A stretch of 64,000 nt of DNA. Origin: Flavobacterium sp. GTDB lineage: Bacteria; Bacteroidota; Bacteroidia; Flavobacteriales; Flavobacteriaceae. The position numbers were made by a program, and so were the translations under genes. The notes under the pieces were generated by a model, which did not search any database, was not told the origin of the DNA, and worked only from the letters and a program-made list of their open reading frames with translations. Numbering within the stretch: position 1 is the first letter of the stretch; each line of letters starts with the position of its first letter. Positions 1 to 7,803 of the stretch are shown one piece after another. The DNA lies in the NCBI GenBank assembly GCA_016714905.1, contig JADKBW010000010.1:1-64000 (forward strand), given 5' to 3'.

Positions 1-951
1 AAACAATGAAGCTATTATTTTTTCAATAGTAATTCCTTCCGCATCTGCCTTGTAATTCTTTACAACACGATGTCTTAAGATTCCAACCGCTACAGCCTTC
101 ACATCTTCGCTATCAGGCGAAAACTTACCATTAAATGCGGCATGCGCTTTAGCTGCCAAGATTAAGTTTTGCGAGGCTCTTGGTCCTGCTCCCCAATCGA
201 TATAATTTTTTATAAAATCATTAGACAATGCATTGTCAGGGCGGGTTTTGCTCACCAAAGTCACGGCGTATTCAATCACATTATCTGGCACGGGAATGCG
301 ACGCAACAAATGCTGAAAGTCAATAATTTCTTGCGCAGAAAACAATGGGTTGATGGTTGTTTGTTTATCTGTAGTGGTACTTCTCACCACTTCCACTTCT
401 TCGGCAAACGAAGGATAATCTAACTTGATGGAGAACATAAAACGATCCAACTGCGCTTCAGGCAATGGATAAGTTCCTTCTTGCTCAATCGGGTTCTGAG
501 TAGCGAGTACAAAATACGGCAACGACAATTTATAGTTGTGTCCCGCAATAGTAACCGCACGTTCTTGCATCGCTTCTAAAAGTGCCGCTTGTGTCTTCGG
601 TGGCGTTCTATTAATCTCATCTGCCAAAATGATATTTGAAAAAATGGGGCCTTTTATAAATTTAAACTGACGGTTTTCATCCAGAATTTCACTCCCTAAA
701 ATATCAGAAGGCATCAAGTCGGGTGTAAATTGTATTCTTTTAAAGTCCAATCCCAAAGCTTGCGCAATCGTATTGACCATTAAAGTTTTAGCCAAGCCCG
801 GCACACCAACCAAAAGCGCATGACCACCAGAAAAAATACTGAGAAGAATTTGATCGACTACTTCATCTTGACCTACAATGATCTTCGAGATTTCTTTCTT
901 TAACTCGAGTCGCTTTTGAACTAAATTATGTATTGCTGTAACGTCTGACAT
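1..951 (-). CDS. MoxR-family AAA+ ATPase, C-terminus beyond window edge
   Basis: The minus-strand reading frame from the ATG at 951 stays open to base 1 (317 codons), so the C-terminal end is missing here. Translation by eye gives a MoxR-type AAA+ ATPase. Walker A GVPGLAKT lies near residues 49-56, Walker B IILADE near 107-112 followed by INRTPPKTQAALLEAM, and sensor-1 ATQNP further on. The family consists of cytosolic ATPase chaperones, usually encoded next to von Willebrand factor A proteins, which help mature membrane or metal-dependent complexes. Any such partner would lie outside the window. The gene follows the PPIase/lipoprotein cluster on the same strand with a gap of about 40 bp, so co-transcription is likely. 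Family assignment is firm; the client is unknown. Confidence 0.93.
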   Translation of the reverse strand, partial: MSDVTAIHNLVQKRLELKKEISKIIVGQDEVVDQILLSIFSGGHALLVGVPGLAKTLMVNTIAQALGLDFKRIQFTPDLMPSDILGSEILDENRQFKFIKGPIFSNIILADEINRTPPKTQAALLEAMQERAVTIAGHNYKLSLPYFVLATQNPIEQEGTYPLPEAQLDRFMFSIKLDYPSFAEEVEVVRSTTTDKQTTINPLFSAQEIIDFQHLLRRIPVPDNVIEYAVTLVSKTRPDNALSNDFIKNYIDWGAGPRASQNLILAAKAHAAFNGKFSPDSEDVKAVAVGILRHRVVKNYKADAEGITIEKIIASLF

Positions 952-989
952 GATAGTAATGATATGAGATAGATAAAACGAATCCTAAT

Positions 990-2397
990 TTATTTTTTTA
1001 ACCAATTATTTGCGAATTCACAATTGCGATATTCTCCATTGACCTTAATATAGGTTTCTTGTATTTTTTCGTCAGACCATTTGGCAATGGCCTCAATCTG
1101 CTTTTCTTTTAAAGCCAAGTTCTTGATTTTAATATAGTCTTTTCCGTAATCTGCGGTATGCTCTTCAATACGATTGGTTACCATAAACCAATTTATATTT
1201 CTTCTTCCCCGACTGATCGGTATCGATAAGCGGAACCGAAACTTCACCTTCCTTGAGATTCGAAACCTGCGAATACAAACTAGGATCCATCTTAGTCAAT
1301 TCAAAATGGGTATCTTGAGTTTTAGGATTAATCAAGACGCCTCCATTAGAACGCGTTTCTTTTTCGTCCGATTCTGTCCTTGCAGCATCCGCAAATGAAA
1401 TCGCTTTGTCTTCAATTTTCTTTTTTATTTGCAGTACTCTTTCTTTGGCATCCTTCAGCGACTGCTCATCGGTTTTCGGCACCAAAAGAATATGACGTAA
1501 ATCTACATCTTGTCCCTTTATTTTTTCAATATAAATGATATGCCAACCAAAGTCGGTTTCAAATGGCTCTGAGATTTCACCTTCTGTCAAACTAAAGGCA
1601 ACATCCTTAAATTCTTTTACAAATGGTGTTTTCTTATTCATTTTATAATAACCTCCATTCGCACTCGAACCTGGATCTTGCGAATACAAAACTGCTTTTG
1701 TAGAGAAGCTGGCGCCTTCTTGCACATCTTTCTTAAATTCCTTCAGACGGTCAATAACCTTCTGCCGTTCCTCCGGTGATACTTTGGGCGCCACGACAAT
1801 TTGCGAGACTTCCATCTCGGCGCCAAAAAGAGGTAGTTCCGCTACTGGGATTCTTTTGAAAAAACTGCGAACCTCTTCAGGCGTAATCTCAACCGCATCA
1901 ATAATTTTCTTCTGCATCGATGAAGAAAGTTTATTCATCTTAATGATTTCACTAAGATCTGTTCGAAAATCTTCTTCACTACTCTTCTTAAAGTACGCCA
2001 CTACTTTATCCATCGAGCCCAATTGCTCGACCATATAAGTCAATTGCTCTTCCATTTTACTCTTCACTTCATCATCAGTGACGATAATACTGTCTTGAAT
2101 AGCTTGATGGGCGTACAATTTATCTTCCAATAATTTCCCTAACATCTGACATCTCGTAATGTCCTTTACAGAATTACCTTGACTAGACAACTCCAGAAAT
2201 GATTTATCAATGTCAGAATCTAAGATATTAAAATCTCCTACCGTCGCTATAACGCCGTCTATTTTCTGTCTTTTCAAATCAACAACTGTTTTCTTAGTCT
2301 TTACAGTATCTTGAATGATTTCCTGACCAACTACTATAGCAGTGGTGAGAAAGAAAAGGCATAAGGACAACAGGGTATTCTTATTTATAAACTTCAT
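990..2397 (-). CDS. SurA-like periplasmic peptidyl-prolyl isomerase (frameshifted in this sequence)
   Basis: This is a secreted parvulin-type PPIase of about 468 residues. The start is the ATG at 2397, which gives a clean signal peptide (MKFINKNTLL... up to VVGQE). It is followed by a SurA-N-like helical domain and two parvulin domains (roughly residues 180-280 and 285-400, with the GWHIIYIEKI and LRHILLVP signatures). The frame breaks at 1185-1187: an extra base in a short A run makes the first frame stop early, while the adjacent frame continues with ...VTNRIEEHTADYGKDYIK to the stop at 990. I read this as one gene with a sequencing or assembly indel. It overlaps the upstream lipoprotein gene by 17 bp, so the two are probably translationally coupled. 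Likely role: chaperone for outer-membrane or secreted proteins. Confidence 0.88.
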
Positions 2398-3232
2398 ACT
2401 TCTTGTCTTTAATGGCATCATCCGTAATTTCCTTTTCAAATTTCTTTATTAATTCCAATTTTCTTTTATTCAGTATGACTTCTCGTAAAGTCGGCTTCAA
2501 ATACTGATAGGGAGCCACTTGATTCTTGTCAATAACATTGGAAATCTTGACAAAATAGACATTCTTATCTTCTATTTTCTGTATGGTCTTGCCCGGCAAA
2601 ATATAGGAATCTCTATTATCAGGTGTAATAAAACGCAATTTGTCATACACTTGACTTAACTCTGTCCAAATCGAATCATTAAGAGCAAAACTATTCAACT
2701 GCAAGGTATAAGTGTCCCAAAACTTCTTATCTGACTTTCTAAAATCAAAAAACTTACTTTTTATCAATTCGACTTTTGGATTATCCTTCTGAAGGCTGAT
2801 ATATCGCAACCTCACTAACGTTCCATTGGTCTTAAAATTCTCTTTATTCTCCTTGTAATAGTCTCGTAATTCTGTTTCAGATATTACTGTATCCGTTGTT
2901 CTTTTGACTATTTCCTCCAGATATGCCTTGGTATATAAATCAATCTTATACTGTTGGATTAAAGTATCAAACTCCGCTTTCTTGTCCCTTTTCAAATTGA
3001 CTTCCGCCACCTTAATCAAAAGCTTTTTCGATGCCCAGCGGTCAATAAAACTCCGAACAATGACAATGCTGTCTTCTTTTGAAATACCGGGAGGAACTAA
3101 ATTTGCAATATCTGCGGCATACAAATAGTCAGAATTAACGCGTGCAATGGCCTCAGTCTTCTTGTTAGAATCAAAAAATGTACAAGCAGTAAAATTCAAA
3201 ATTACTACAACTGCCGTTACAAATTTTAACAT
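2381..3232 (-). CDS. SurA-N-like lipoprotein without PPIase domain
   Basis: This 283-residue protein starts with a lipoprotein signal peptide (MLKFVTAVVVILNFTAC, lipobox Cys at 17), so it should be membrane-anchored in the envelope. The rest is charged and helical and resembles the N-terminal chaperone part of SurA/PpiC proteins: a segment on growth of a polypeptide substrate site, then a YYKENKENF motif. I see no parvulin signature such as GWHI. It sits exactly between two PPIase genes, with a 1-bp stop/start overlap (TAATG) upstream and a 17-bp overlap downstream, so the three genes form one operon. Inference: an accessory holdase or assembly factor that works with the flanking isomerases. 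I recognise the arrangement but not a named function. Confidence 0.85.
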   Translation of the reverse strand: MLKFVTAVVVILNFTACTFFDSNKKTEAIARVNSDYLYAADIANLVPPGISKEDSIVIVRSFIDRWASKKLLIKVAEVNLKRDKKAEFDTLIQQYKIDLYTKAYLEEIVKRTTDTVISETELRDYYKENKENFKTNGTLVRLRYISLQKDNPKVELIKSKFFDFRKSDKKFWDTYTLQLNSFALNDSIWTELSQVYDKLRFITPDNRDSYILPGKTIQKIEDKNVYFVKISNVIDKNQVAPYQYLKPTLREVILNKRKLELIKKFEKEITDDAIKDKKYEVYK

Positions 3233-5202
3233 TATTTCTTAAGTTCCATTTTTACTTTTTCGAAAACTTCAGGGAAAGTTTTGATGGTAAATTCCTTTTT
3301 CAGTTCTGCGACCCAGTTCTGCTCAAGATACTGCTGATAATCATTGATCGCCTTACCCTTGCACTCTTCCAATGTTTTAGCACCAGCCAGAATAACCTTG
3401 TTGACCATCGTCACAAAATAATAATCGCCGTCTTTCATGATTTCAGATAAGCCTTCCACTTGTTTCAAATTTTTTGGCAAGGCATCATTTCCTTCTTCAA
3501 ACACACCCACATTGGTCATGACCGTTACTTTATCTTTGGTATTCAATTGCTCTTTTATTTTCTCCGGAGCAACTTTCTGCTTCAATAATTTTTGTGCTTT
3601 TTTAATCACATCCATATTGGTAGAAGACGCGATAATGACATCCATACGAGTTTTCCATTGGTAGAGACTTTTTTGACTTTCATAGAAATTCTTTAATCCA
3701 AGCGTATCTGTTTTTGAACGATCCCAGATTTCCTTTTCCATCAAATCAAAAAGCAACAATCCATCGCGATACTCATCCATTACATTAGAAAAATCTGGAA
3801 ACTCTTTTTCTAAATTATCTGTGTAATAAGAGGTCAATTGCTCATCCAAATATTTCTGATAAAAACTATCCACTAGCTTTGTAATGGGCTTCAACGTCAA
3901 TCCCGCTTTCTCTTGTGTTTTTAGATAAATCAAAAAGCTAGTCCCAGTAATGGTCTTATCGTTGATAGCAAACAACTTCTTATCAAAAGCTTTTGTATCT
4001 GCAGGCACTTCCCACTTATTATCGTAGTAGTCATTTGTCACCGTCTTGGATAGCGCTGCGTACAATTTATCATCTCGTTTAACCGTGTACTTTTTTCGTA
4101 ACTTTTCATTCAATGAGTTTGTAATCAATCGAGATCTGTCGTCTTTAGATACTTTGTTCTCTAACTCTACTTTCATTTCATCTAAGGTACGAACCGGATG
4201 TTTTTCGATAAGCTTTGCAATATGCCAACCAAATCGCGTTTGAAATGGTGCTGATAACGGATTTTCTTTAGTCAATGAAAAAGCAGTATTCTCAAATTCC
4301 TCAGAACTCAATTGTCCCGAACCAAATCTAGCCAATACGCCGCCTTTTGAAGAAGAGGACTTATCATCAGAAAATTGCTTAGCCAAACTCTCAAAATTTT
4401 CGCCTTGCAACAATTTCTGATAGATATCATCAATTTTCTTTTTGTTTGCGTCTTTTTCTTCGGGCTTTTCTTCTTTTGGATTAACAATCATAATGTGAGC
4501 AACGGTTACTTCTCCTCTGTTATCTCGAACGTCCTCCACTTTGATAATATGATACCCGAAACGCGTACGAATCGGATTGGACACTTTTCCAACTGGAGTC
4601 TTGAAAGCAGCAGACTCAAAAGCATAAACCATTCTGAAAGCACTAAAATAACCCAAGTCACCCTTATTGTCTTTAGCAGAAGGATCTTGAGAAAACTCAA
4701 CAGCCAATTTACCAAAGTCCTCGCCTTTTAATACGCGATTTCTGATGTCTACAATTTTATTATATGCTTTTAAAGTGTCTTCTGGAGCCGCATTCTCATC
4801 ACAAGTAAGCAGAATATGCGCTGCTTTTACTTCTTTCAAAGAGCGTTGGTAGCCTTCTTCAACCAATTCCTTGGTCACTTTAGAATCACTTAAATAATTT
4901 TTAGAAAGTTGTGTTCTGTAAGAACTAAGTTCGTTTTTATAAGAATCTCCGTTCTGTAATCCTAATTTGTTGGCTTTAGCAATCTTAAGTTTGTAACCAA
5001 TAAACAATTCGAGGTATTGTGTCAAATCTTTTTGAGATTCATCCTTCACCAAATCTAAATTTTTGTTGTAGACACGTGAGAATTCATCAGTGTAATAGGG
5101 TTTATCATCAATTGTAAATAAAACTTCTTTCTTTACACTTTGCGCATTACTGATAAAACTTAAAGAAAGTAGTACGCCAAAAAACAATTGTCTTATTCTC
5201 AT
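3232..5202 (-). CDS. SurA/PpiD-like peptidyl-prolyl isomerase, two parvulin domains
   Basis: A 656-residue secreted protein with signal peptide MRIRQLFFGVLLSLSFISNA. It has two consecutive parvulin domains (about residues 127-225 and 232-340) carrying AAHILLTC...GDLGYF...RFGYHIIKV and AHIMIVNP...RFGWHIAKL. A long helical C-terminal region of about 300 residues follows. The family catalyses cis-trans isomerisation of prolyl bonds in the periplasm and acts as a folding chaperone for outer-membrane proteins. It is the first gene of the minus-strand cluster (PPIase, lipoprotein, PPIase, MoxR). A TATTTTTG promoter-like box lies about 75 bp upstream. The reading frame is intact. Confidence 0.93.
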   Translation of the reverse strand: MRIRQLFFGVLLSLSFISNAQSVKKEVLFTIDDKPYYTDEFSRVYNKNLDLVKDESQKDLTQYLELFIGYKLKIAKANKLGLQNGDSYKNELSSYRTQLSKNYLSDSKVTKELVEEGYQRSLKEVKAAHILLTCDENAAPEDTLKAYNKIVDIRNRVLKGEDFGKLAVEFSQDPSAKDNKGDLGYFSAFRMVYAFESAAFKTPVGKVSNPIRTRFGYHIIKVEDVRDNRGEVTVAHIMIVNPKEEKPEEKDANKKKIDDIYQKLLQGENFESLAKQFSDDKSSSSKGGVLARFGSGQLSSEEFENTAFSLTKENPLSAPFQTRFGWHIAKLIEKHPVRTLDEMKVELENKVSKDDRSRLITNSLNEKLRKKYTVKRDDKLYAALSKTVTNDYYDNKWEVPADTKAFDKKLFAINDKTITGTSFLIYLKTQEKAGLTLKPITKLVDSFYQKYLDEQLTSYYTDNLEKEFPDFSNVMDEYRDGLLLFDLMEKEIWDRSKTDTLGLKNFYESQKSLYQWKTRMDVIIASSTNMDVIKKAQKLLKQKVAPEKIKEQLNTKDKVTVMTNVGVFEEGNDALPKNLKQVEGLSEIMKDGDYYFVTMVNKVILAGAKTLEECKGKAINDYQQYLEQNWVAELKKEFTIKTFPEVFEKVKMELKK

Positions 5203-5277
5203 TATTTGTAAATTTTCTGTTTTTAAATTAAGTTATTGGAAAAAATCAAAATCAAAATTTTTGTTAATTTCAAGCAA

Positions 5278-5285
5278 CAAAAATA
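5278..5285 (-). promoter_or_regulatory. Bacteroidota -7 box (TATTTTTG) for the PPIase cluster
   Basis: On the minus strand TATTTTTG matches the Bacteroidota -7 consensus TAnnTTTG and lies about 75 bp before the ATG at 5202. I did not find a strong -33 TTTG at the ideal spacing, so the call rests on the -7 box and position alone. Confidence 0.45.
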
Positions 5286-5426
5286 GCAATTCAATTGCAT
5301 TAAACAAGTATAGCGAATACTATTAACAAAAAATTATTAACGAGGCATTTGGCACTTTTTCTCAATAAAATCAAGGGCTAAAGAGACAGTCGAAATACTT
5401 ATTGAATTTTATTGTCGAATTAATAC

Positions 5427-5434
5427 TATTTTTG
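5427..5434 (+). promoter_or_regulatory. Bacteroidota -7 box (TATTTTTG) for prfC
   Basis: TATTTTTG fits the TAnnTTTG consensus and lies 19 bp before the prfC ATG, with a TTG about 22 bp further upstream (5402-5404). The transcript leader would be very short. Together with the box at 5278 it makes the 250-bp intergenic region a divergent promoter region. Confidence 0.5.
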
Positions 5435-5453
5435 CAATCCATTTATTGACACT

Positions 5454-7043
5454 ATGAGTTTTTTAAAAGAAATACAACGACGCAGAACATTCGGAATCAT
5501 ATCGCATCCTGATGCTGGTAAAACAACTTTAACGGAAAAATTATTGCTTTTCGGAGGTGCTATTCAAGAAGCAGGTGCCGTAAAAAACAACAAAATAAAA
5601 AAAGGTGCGACCTCCGACTTTATGGAAATAGAGCGCCAAAGGGGAATTTCCGTTTCAACTTCGGTATTAGCATTCAATTATAAGGATAAAAAAATAAACA
5701 TTCTAGATACGCCGGGCCACAAAGATTTCGCTGAAGATACCTTTAGAACATTAACTGCGGTCGACAGCGTAATTGTGGTGATTGATGTGGCAAAAGGAGT
5801 CGAGGAGCAAACAGAAAAATTAGTAGCTGTCTGTCGATTGCGAAATATTCCTATCATCGTATTTATAAACAAACTAGATCGTGAAGGAAAAGATGCCTTT
5901 GATCTCATGGACGAAGTCGAACAAAAACTAGGCCTTACGGTGACCCCTTTAAGTTTCCCAATCGGAATGGGGTATGACTTTCAAGGAATCTACAATTTGT
6001 GGGAGAAGAACATCAATTTATTTAGCGGAGATAGTCGCAAAAATATCGAAGAAACCATAGCATTCTCGGACGTACAGAATCCTGAACTGGAGAAAATCAT
6101 CGGGCAAAAACCCGCAGACAAGCTACGAGAAGAATTAGAATTAATTGATGAAGTATATCCAAAATTTGATCGGGATCGATATCTCAAAGGAGAACTTCAA
6201 CCCGTCTTCTTTGGCTCTGCATTAAATAACTTCGGAGTACGAGAACTACTCGATTGTTTTGTCGAAATAGCACCGTCTCCCACAGCCAAAGAATCGGAAA
6301 CACGCCTTGTCGATCCGACCGAAGAGAAAATGACCGGCTTTGTTTTTAAAATACATGCCAATATGGATCCGAAGCATCGTGACCGACTGGCATTCATCAA
6401 AATAGTGTCAGGTACGTTTGAACGCAATAAACCTTATTTTCATGTACGTCAAAAAAAGAACTTCAAATTCTCAAGCCCCAACGCCTTCTTTGCAGAAAAG
6501 AAAGAAATTGTCGACATATCATATGCGGGAGATATCGTTGGACTCCACGACACAGGAAACTTCAAAATAGGCGACACCTTGACTGAAGGCGAAGTAATGA
6601 ACTTCAAAGGAATACCAAGTTTCTCTCCTGAACACTTCAGATACATTAACAATGCTGACCCGCTCAAGGCAAAGCAGCTCGATAAAGGGGTAGACCAATT
6701 GATGGATGAAGGAGTTGCACAATTATTTACGTTAGAAATGAATAACCGTAAAGTTATCGGAACGGTGGGAGCGCTGCAATATGAAGTAATTCAATATCGA
6801 TTAGAACACGAATACGGCGCCAAATGCAACTACGAAAATTTTCCTGTACACAAAGCTTGTTGGGTAAAACCAGAAGACCCAAAGAGTGAAGAATTCAAAG
6901 AGTTTAAGAGAATTAAACAAAAGTTCTTGGCAAAAGACAAATACAACCAATTGGTATTTCTTGCTGATTCAGATTTTACCATACAAATGACAATAAGCAA
7001 ATACCCGAATGTCAAACTTTTCTTTACTTCGGAATTTGAGTAA
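5454..7043 (+). CDS. prfC: Peptide chain release factor 3 (RF3)
   Basis: A 529-residue translational GTPase, the usual RF3 length. The G domain is clear: G1 HPDAGKTTL (about residues 18-26), the RGISV switch region, G3 DTPGHKDF and G4 NKLD. RF3 stimulates release of RF1/RF2 from the ribosome after peptide release, in a GTP-dependent way. The C-terminal half ends with the domain III sequence ...MTISKYPNVKLFFTSEFE. The ATG at 5454 is preceded by a -7 promoter box and an A/T-rich leader. The frame is uninterrupted. It stands alone on the plus strand between the PPIase cluster and a small membrane protein gene. Confidence 0.97.
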   Translation: MSFLKEIQRRRTFGIISHPDAGKTTLTEKLLLFGGAIQEAGAVKNNKIKKGATSDFMEIERQRGISVSTSVLAFNYKDKKINILDTPGHKDFAEDTFRTLTAVDSVIVVIDVAKGVEEQTEKLVAVCRLRNIPIIVFINKLDREGKDAFDLMDEVEQKLGLTVTPLSFPIGMGYDFQGIYNLWEKNINLFSGDSRKNIEETIAFSDVQNPELEKIIGQKPADKLREELELIDEVYPKFDRDRYLKGELQPVFFGSALNNFGVRELLDCFVEIAPSPTAKESETRLVDPTEEKMTGFVFKIHANMDPKHRDRLAFIKIVSGTFERNKPYFHVRQKKNFKFSSPNAFFAEKKEIVDISYAGDIVGLHDTGNFKIGDTLTEGEVMNFKGIPSFSPEHFRYINNADPLKAKQLDKGVDQLMDEGVAQLFTLEMNNRKVIGTVGALQYEVIQYRLEHEYGAKCNYENFPVHKACWVKPEDPKSEEFKEFKRIKQKFLAKDKYNQLVFLADSDFTIQMTISKYPNVKLFFTSEFE

Positions 7044-7141
7044 ACTACATTTCAAACGTAATAGTAAAATTAAGACCTAAAATTCTTGATCTTCATCTAA
7101 TATTTTTTGTGCCCAAAGTCAATTTTTTCAATAATGATTAT

Positions 7142-7149
7142 TATATTTG
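7142..7149 (+). promoter_or_regulatory. Bacteroidota -7 box (TATATTTG) for the 70-residue membrane protein
   Basis: TATATTTG matches TAnnTTTG and ends 20 bp before the ATG at 7170. This suggests the small gene has its own promoter and does not depend on read-through from prfC. Confidence 0.45.
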
Positions 7150-7169
7150 CAACTTAATTTCGATGTAAC

Positions 7170-7382
7170 ATGAAAAACAGAGTATCATATAGCTTCTTAG
7201 TCATCTTCTTTTTGTTGGTTGACTTTGTTGCATTTGCACAGCCCGGCGATGACGATGGAAGTGGTGGATTAGAAGGAAACGATCCGCCTCCAGCCCCAAT
7301 AAATGGACAGCTTATTTGGTTAGGCGTGATTGCTATTGTTTTTGCCTATTACAGCATACGACGATACAGAAAATTAGCATAG
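7170..7382 (+). CDS. Small signal-peptide/one-TM protein of unknown function
   Basis: A 70-residue protein. An N-terminal signal peptide or TM segment (MKNRVSYSFLVIFFLLVDFV... AFAQ) is followed by an acidic, proline-rich linker (PGDDDGSGGLEGNDPPPAP), a second hydrophobic helix (LIWLGVIAIVFAYYSI) and a basic tail RRYRKLA. The predicted mature form is a single-span inner-membrane protein with a short periplasmic acidic stretch. Small proteins of this shape are common in Flavobacterium and are sometimes labelled signal peptidase without evidence; I see no peptidase motif. It has its own promoter-like box and is followed by a strong intrinsic terminator, which supports it as a real monocistronic gene. 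Confidence 0.75.
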   Translation: MKNRVSYSFLVIFFLLVDFVAFAQPGDDDGSGGLEGNDPPPAPINGQLIWLGVIAIVFAYYSIRRYRKLA

Positions 7383-7402
7383 TAATTTATATAAAAAATA
7401 TA

Positions 7403-7437
7403 AAAGTCCGGTTTCAAATTGAAACCGGACTTTTTTT
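7403..7437 (+). terminator. Intrinsic terminator after the small membrane protein gene
   Basis: A perfect 13-bp stem AAAGTCCGGTTTC / GAAACCGGACTTT with loop AAATT is followed by a T run. It lies 21 bp after the stop codon at 7382. Confidence 0.9.
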
Positions 7438-7442
7438 ATTCC

Positions 7443-7497
7443 CGCTGCGCAAAGTCTCCCGACTGTGAGCCCGATGGCGCGGATTTGTAATCCGTGA
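7443..7497. repeat. Solitary REP-like hairpin plus GGATTTGTAATCC palindromic element
   Basis: The segment GCTGCGCAAAGTCTCCCG followed by ACTGTGAGC is a single, slightly diverged copy of the unit arrayed around the RAYT gene 20 kb away. It is joined directly to a second palindromic element with core CGGATT-TGT-AATCCG (7480-7495). Related copies of the second element occur at 7626, about 29507, and (inverted) about 31512. These look like dispersed RAYT-mobilised repeats. Confidence 0.7.
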
Positions 7498-7574
7498 ACA
7501 CAAAATGAAATATCATACTGCAACTTCCAACTTTGCTAGAAAACCGGCGGCTATATAACACGCTAACAAAAAAA

Positions 7575-7598
7575 AACCGCCTCGTTTCCGAAGCGGTT
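7575..7598 (-). terminator. Second (duplicated) intrinsic terminator downstream of the 7804 gene
   Basis: Stem AACCGCCTCG / CGAAGCGGTT with one mismatch; on the minus strand it has a GAAA-type loop and ends in a U run. It is the diverged duplicate of the hairpin at 7729. Confidence 0.7.
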
Positions 7599-7728
7599 TA
7601 ATTATTAATTATCAATTGTTAACTCCGATGGCGCGAATCTATAATCCGTGCATACAAAACTAAATATCACACTAAACCATTCCTCCTTTGCCAGAAAACC
7701 ACCAACGCTTTAACACGCTAACAAAAAA

Positions 7729-7752
7729 AACCGCTTCGTTTCCGAAGCGGTT
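7729..7752 (-). terminator. Intrinsic terminator of the 7804-10836 surface-protein gene
   Basis: Read on the minus strand, a perfect 10-bp stem AACCGCTTCG / CGAAGCGGTT closed by a GAAA tetraloop is followed by eight T residues. It lies about 50 bp after the stop codon at 7804. Confidence 0.92.
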
Positions 7753-7801
7753 TAATTATCAATTGTTAATTATCAATTGTCAATTATCAATTGTCAATTG
7801 A
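7753..7801. repeat. Short tandem AT-rich repeat (AATTGTCAATTATC-like)
   Basis: Three to four imperfect copies of a 14-bp AATTATCAATTGTC unit lie between the terminator and the stop codon of the surface gene. A related AATTATCAATTGTTAA stretch is present at 7605-7620 in the duplicated unit. Confidence 0.75.
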
Positions 7802-7803
7802 AA

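Larger units (their letters stand above)
7472..7779. repeat. 154-bp imperfect tandem duplication containing a terminator
   Basis: Two diverged copies begin at CGATGGCGC 7472 and 7626. Both run through a GGATTTGTAATCC-like palindrome, a shared stretch AACACGCTAACAAAAAA and an AACCGC...GCGGTT hairpin whose positions (7575 and 7729) also differ by exactly 154 bp. The downstream hairpin copy on this strand has one stem mismatch and the other is perfect. Confidence 0.8.

Noticed and set aside
5990..7015. Minus-strand frames inside prfC
   Set aside because: Antisense shadows of a clearly conserved gene.
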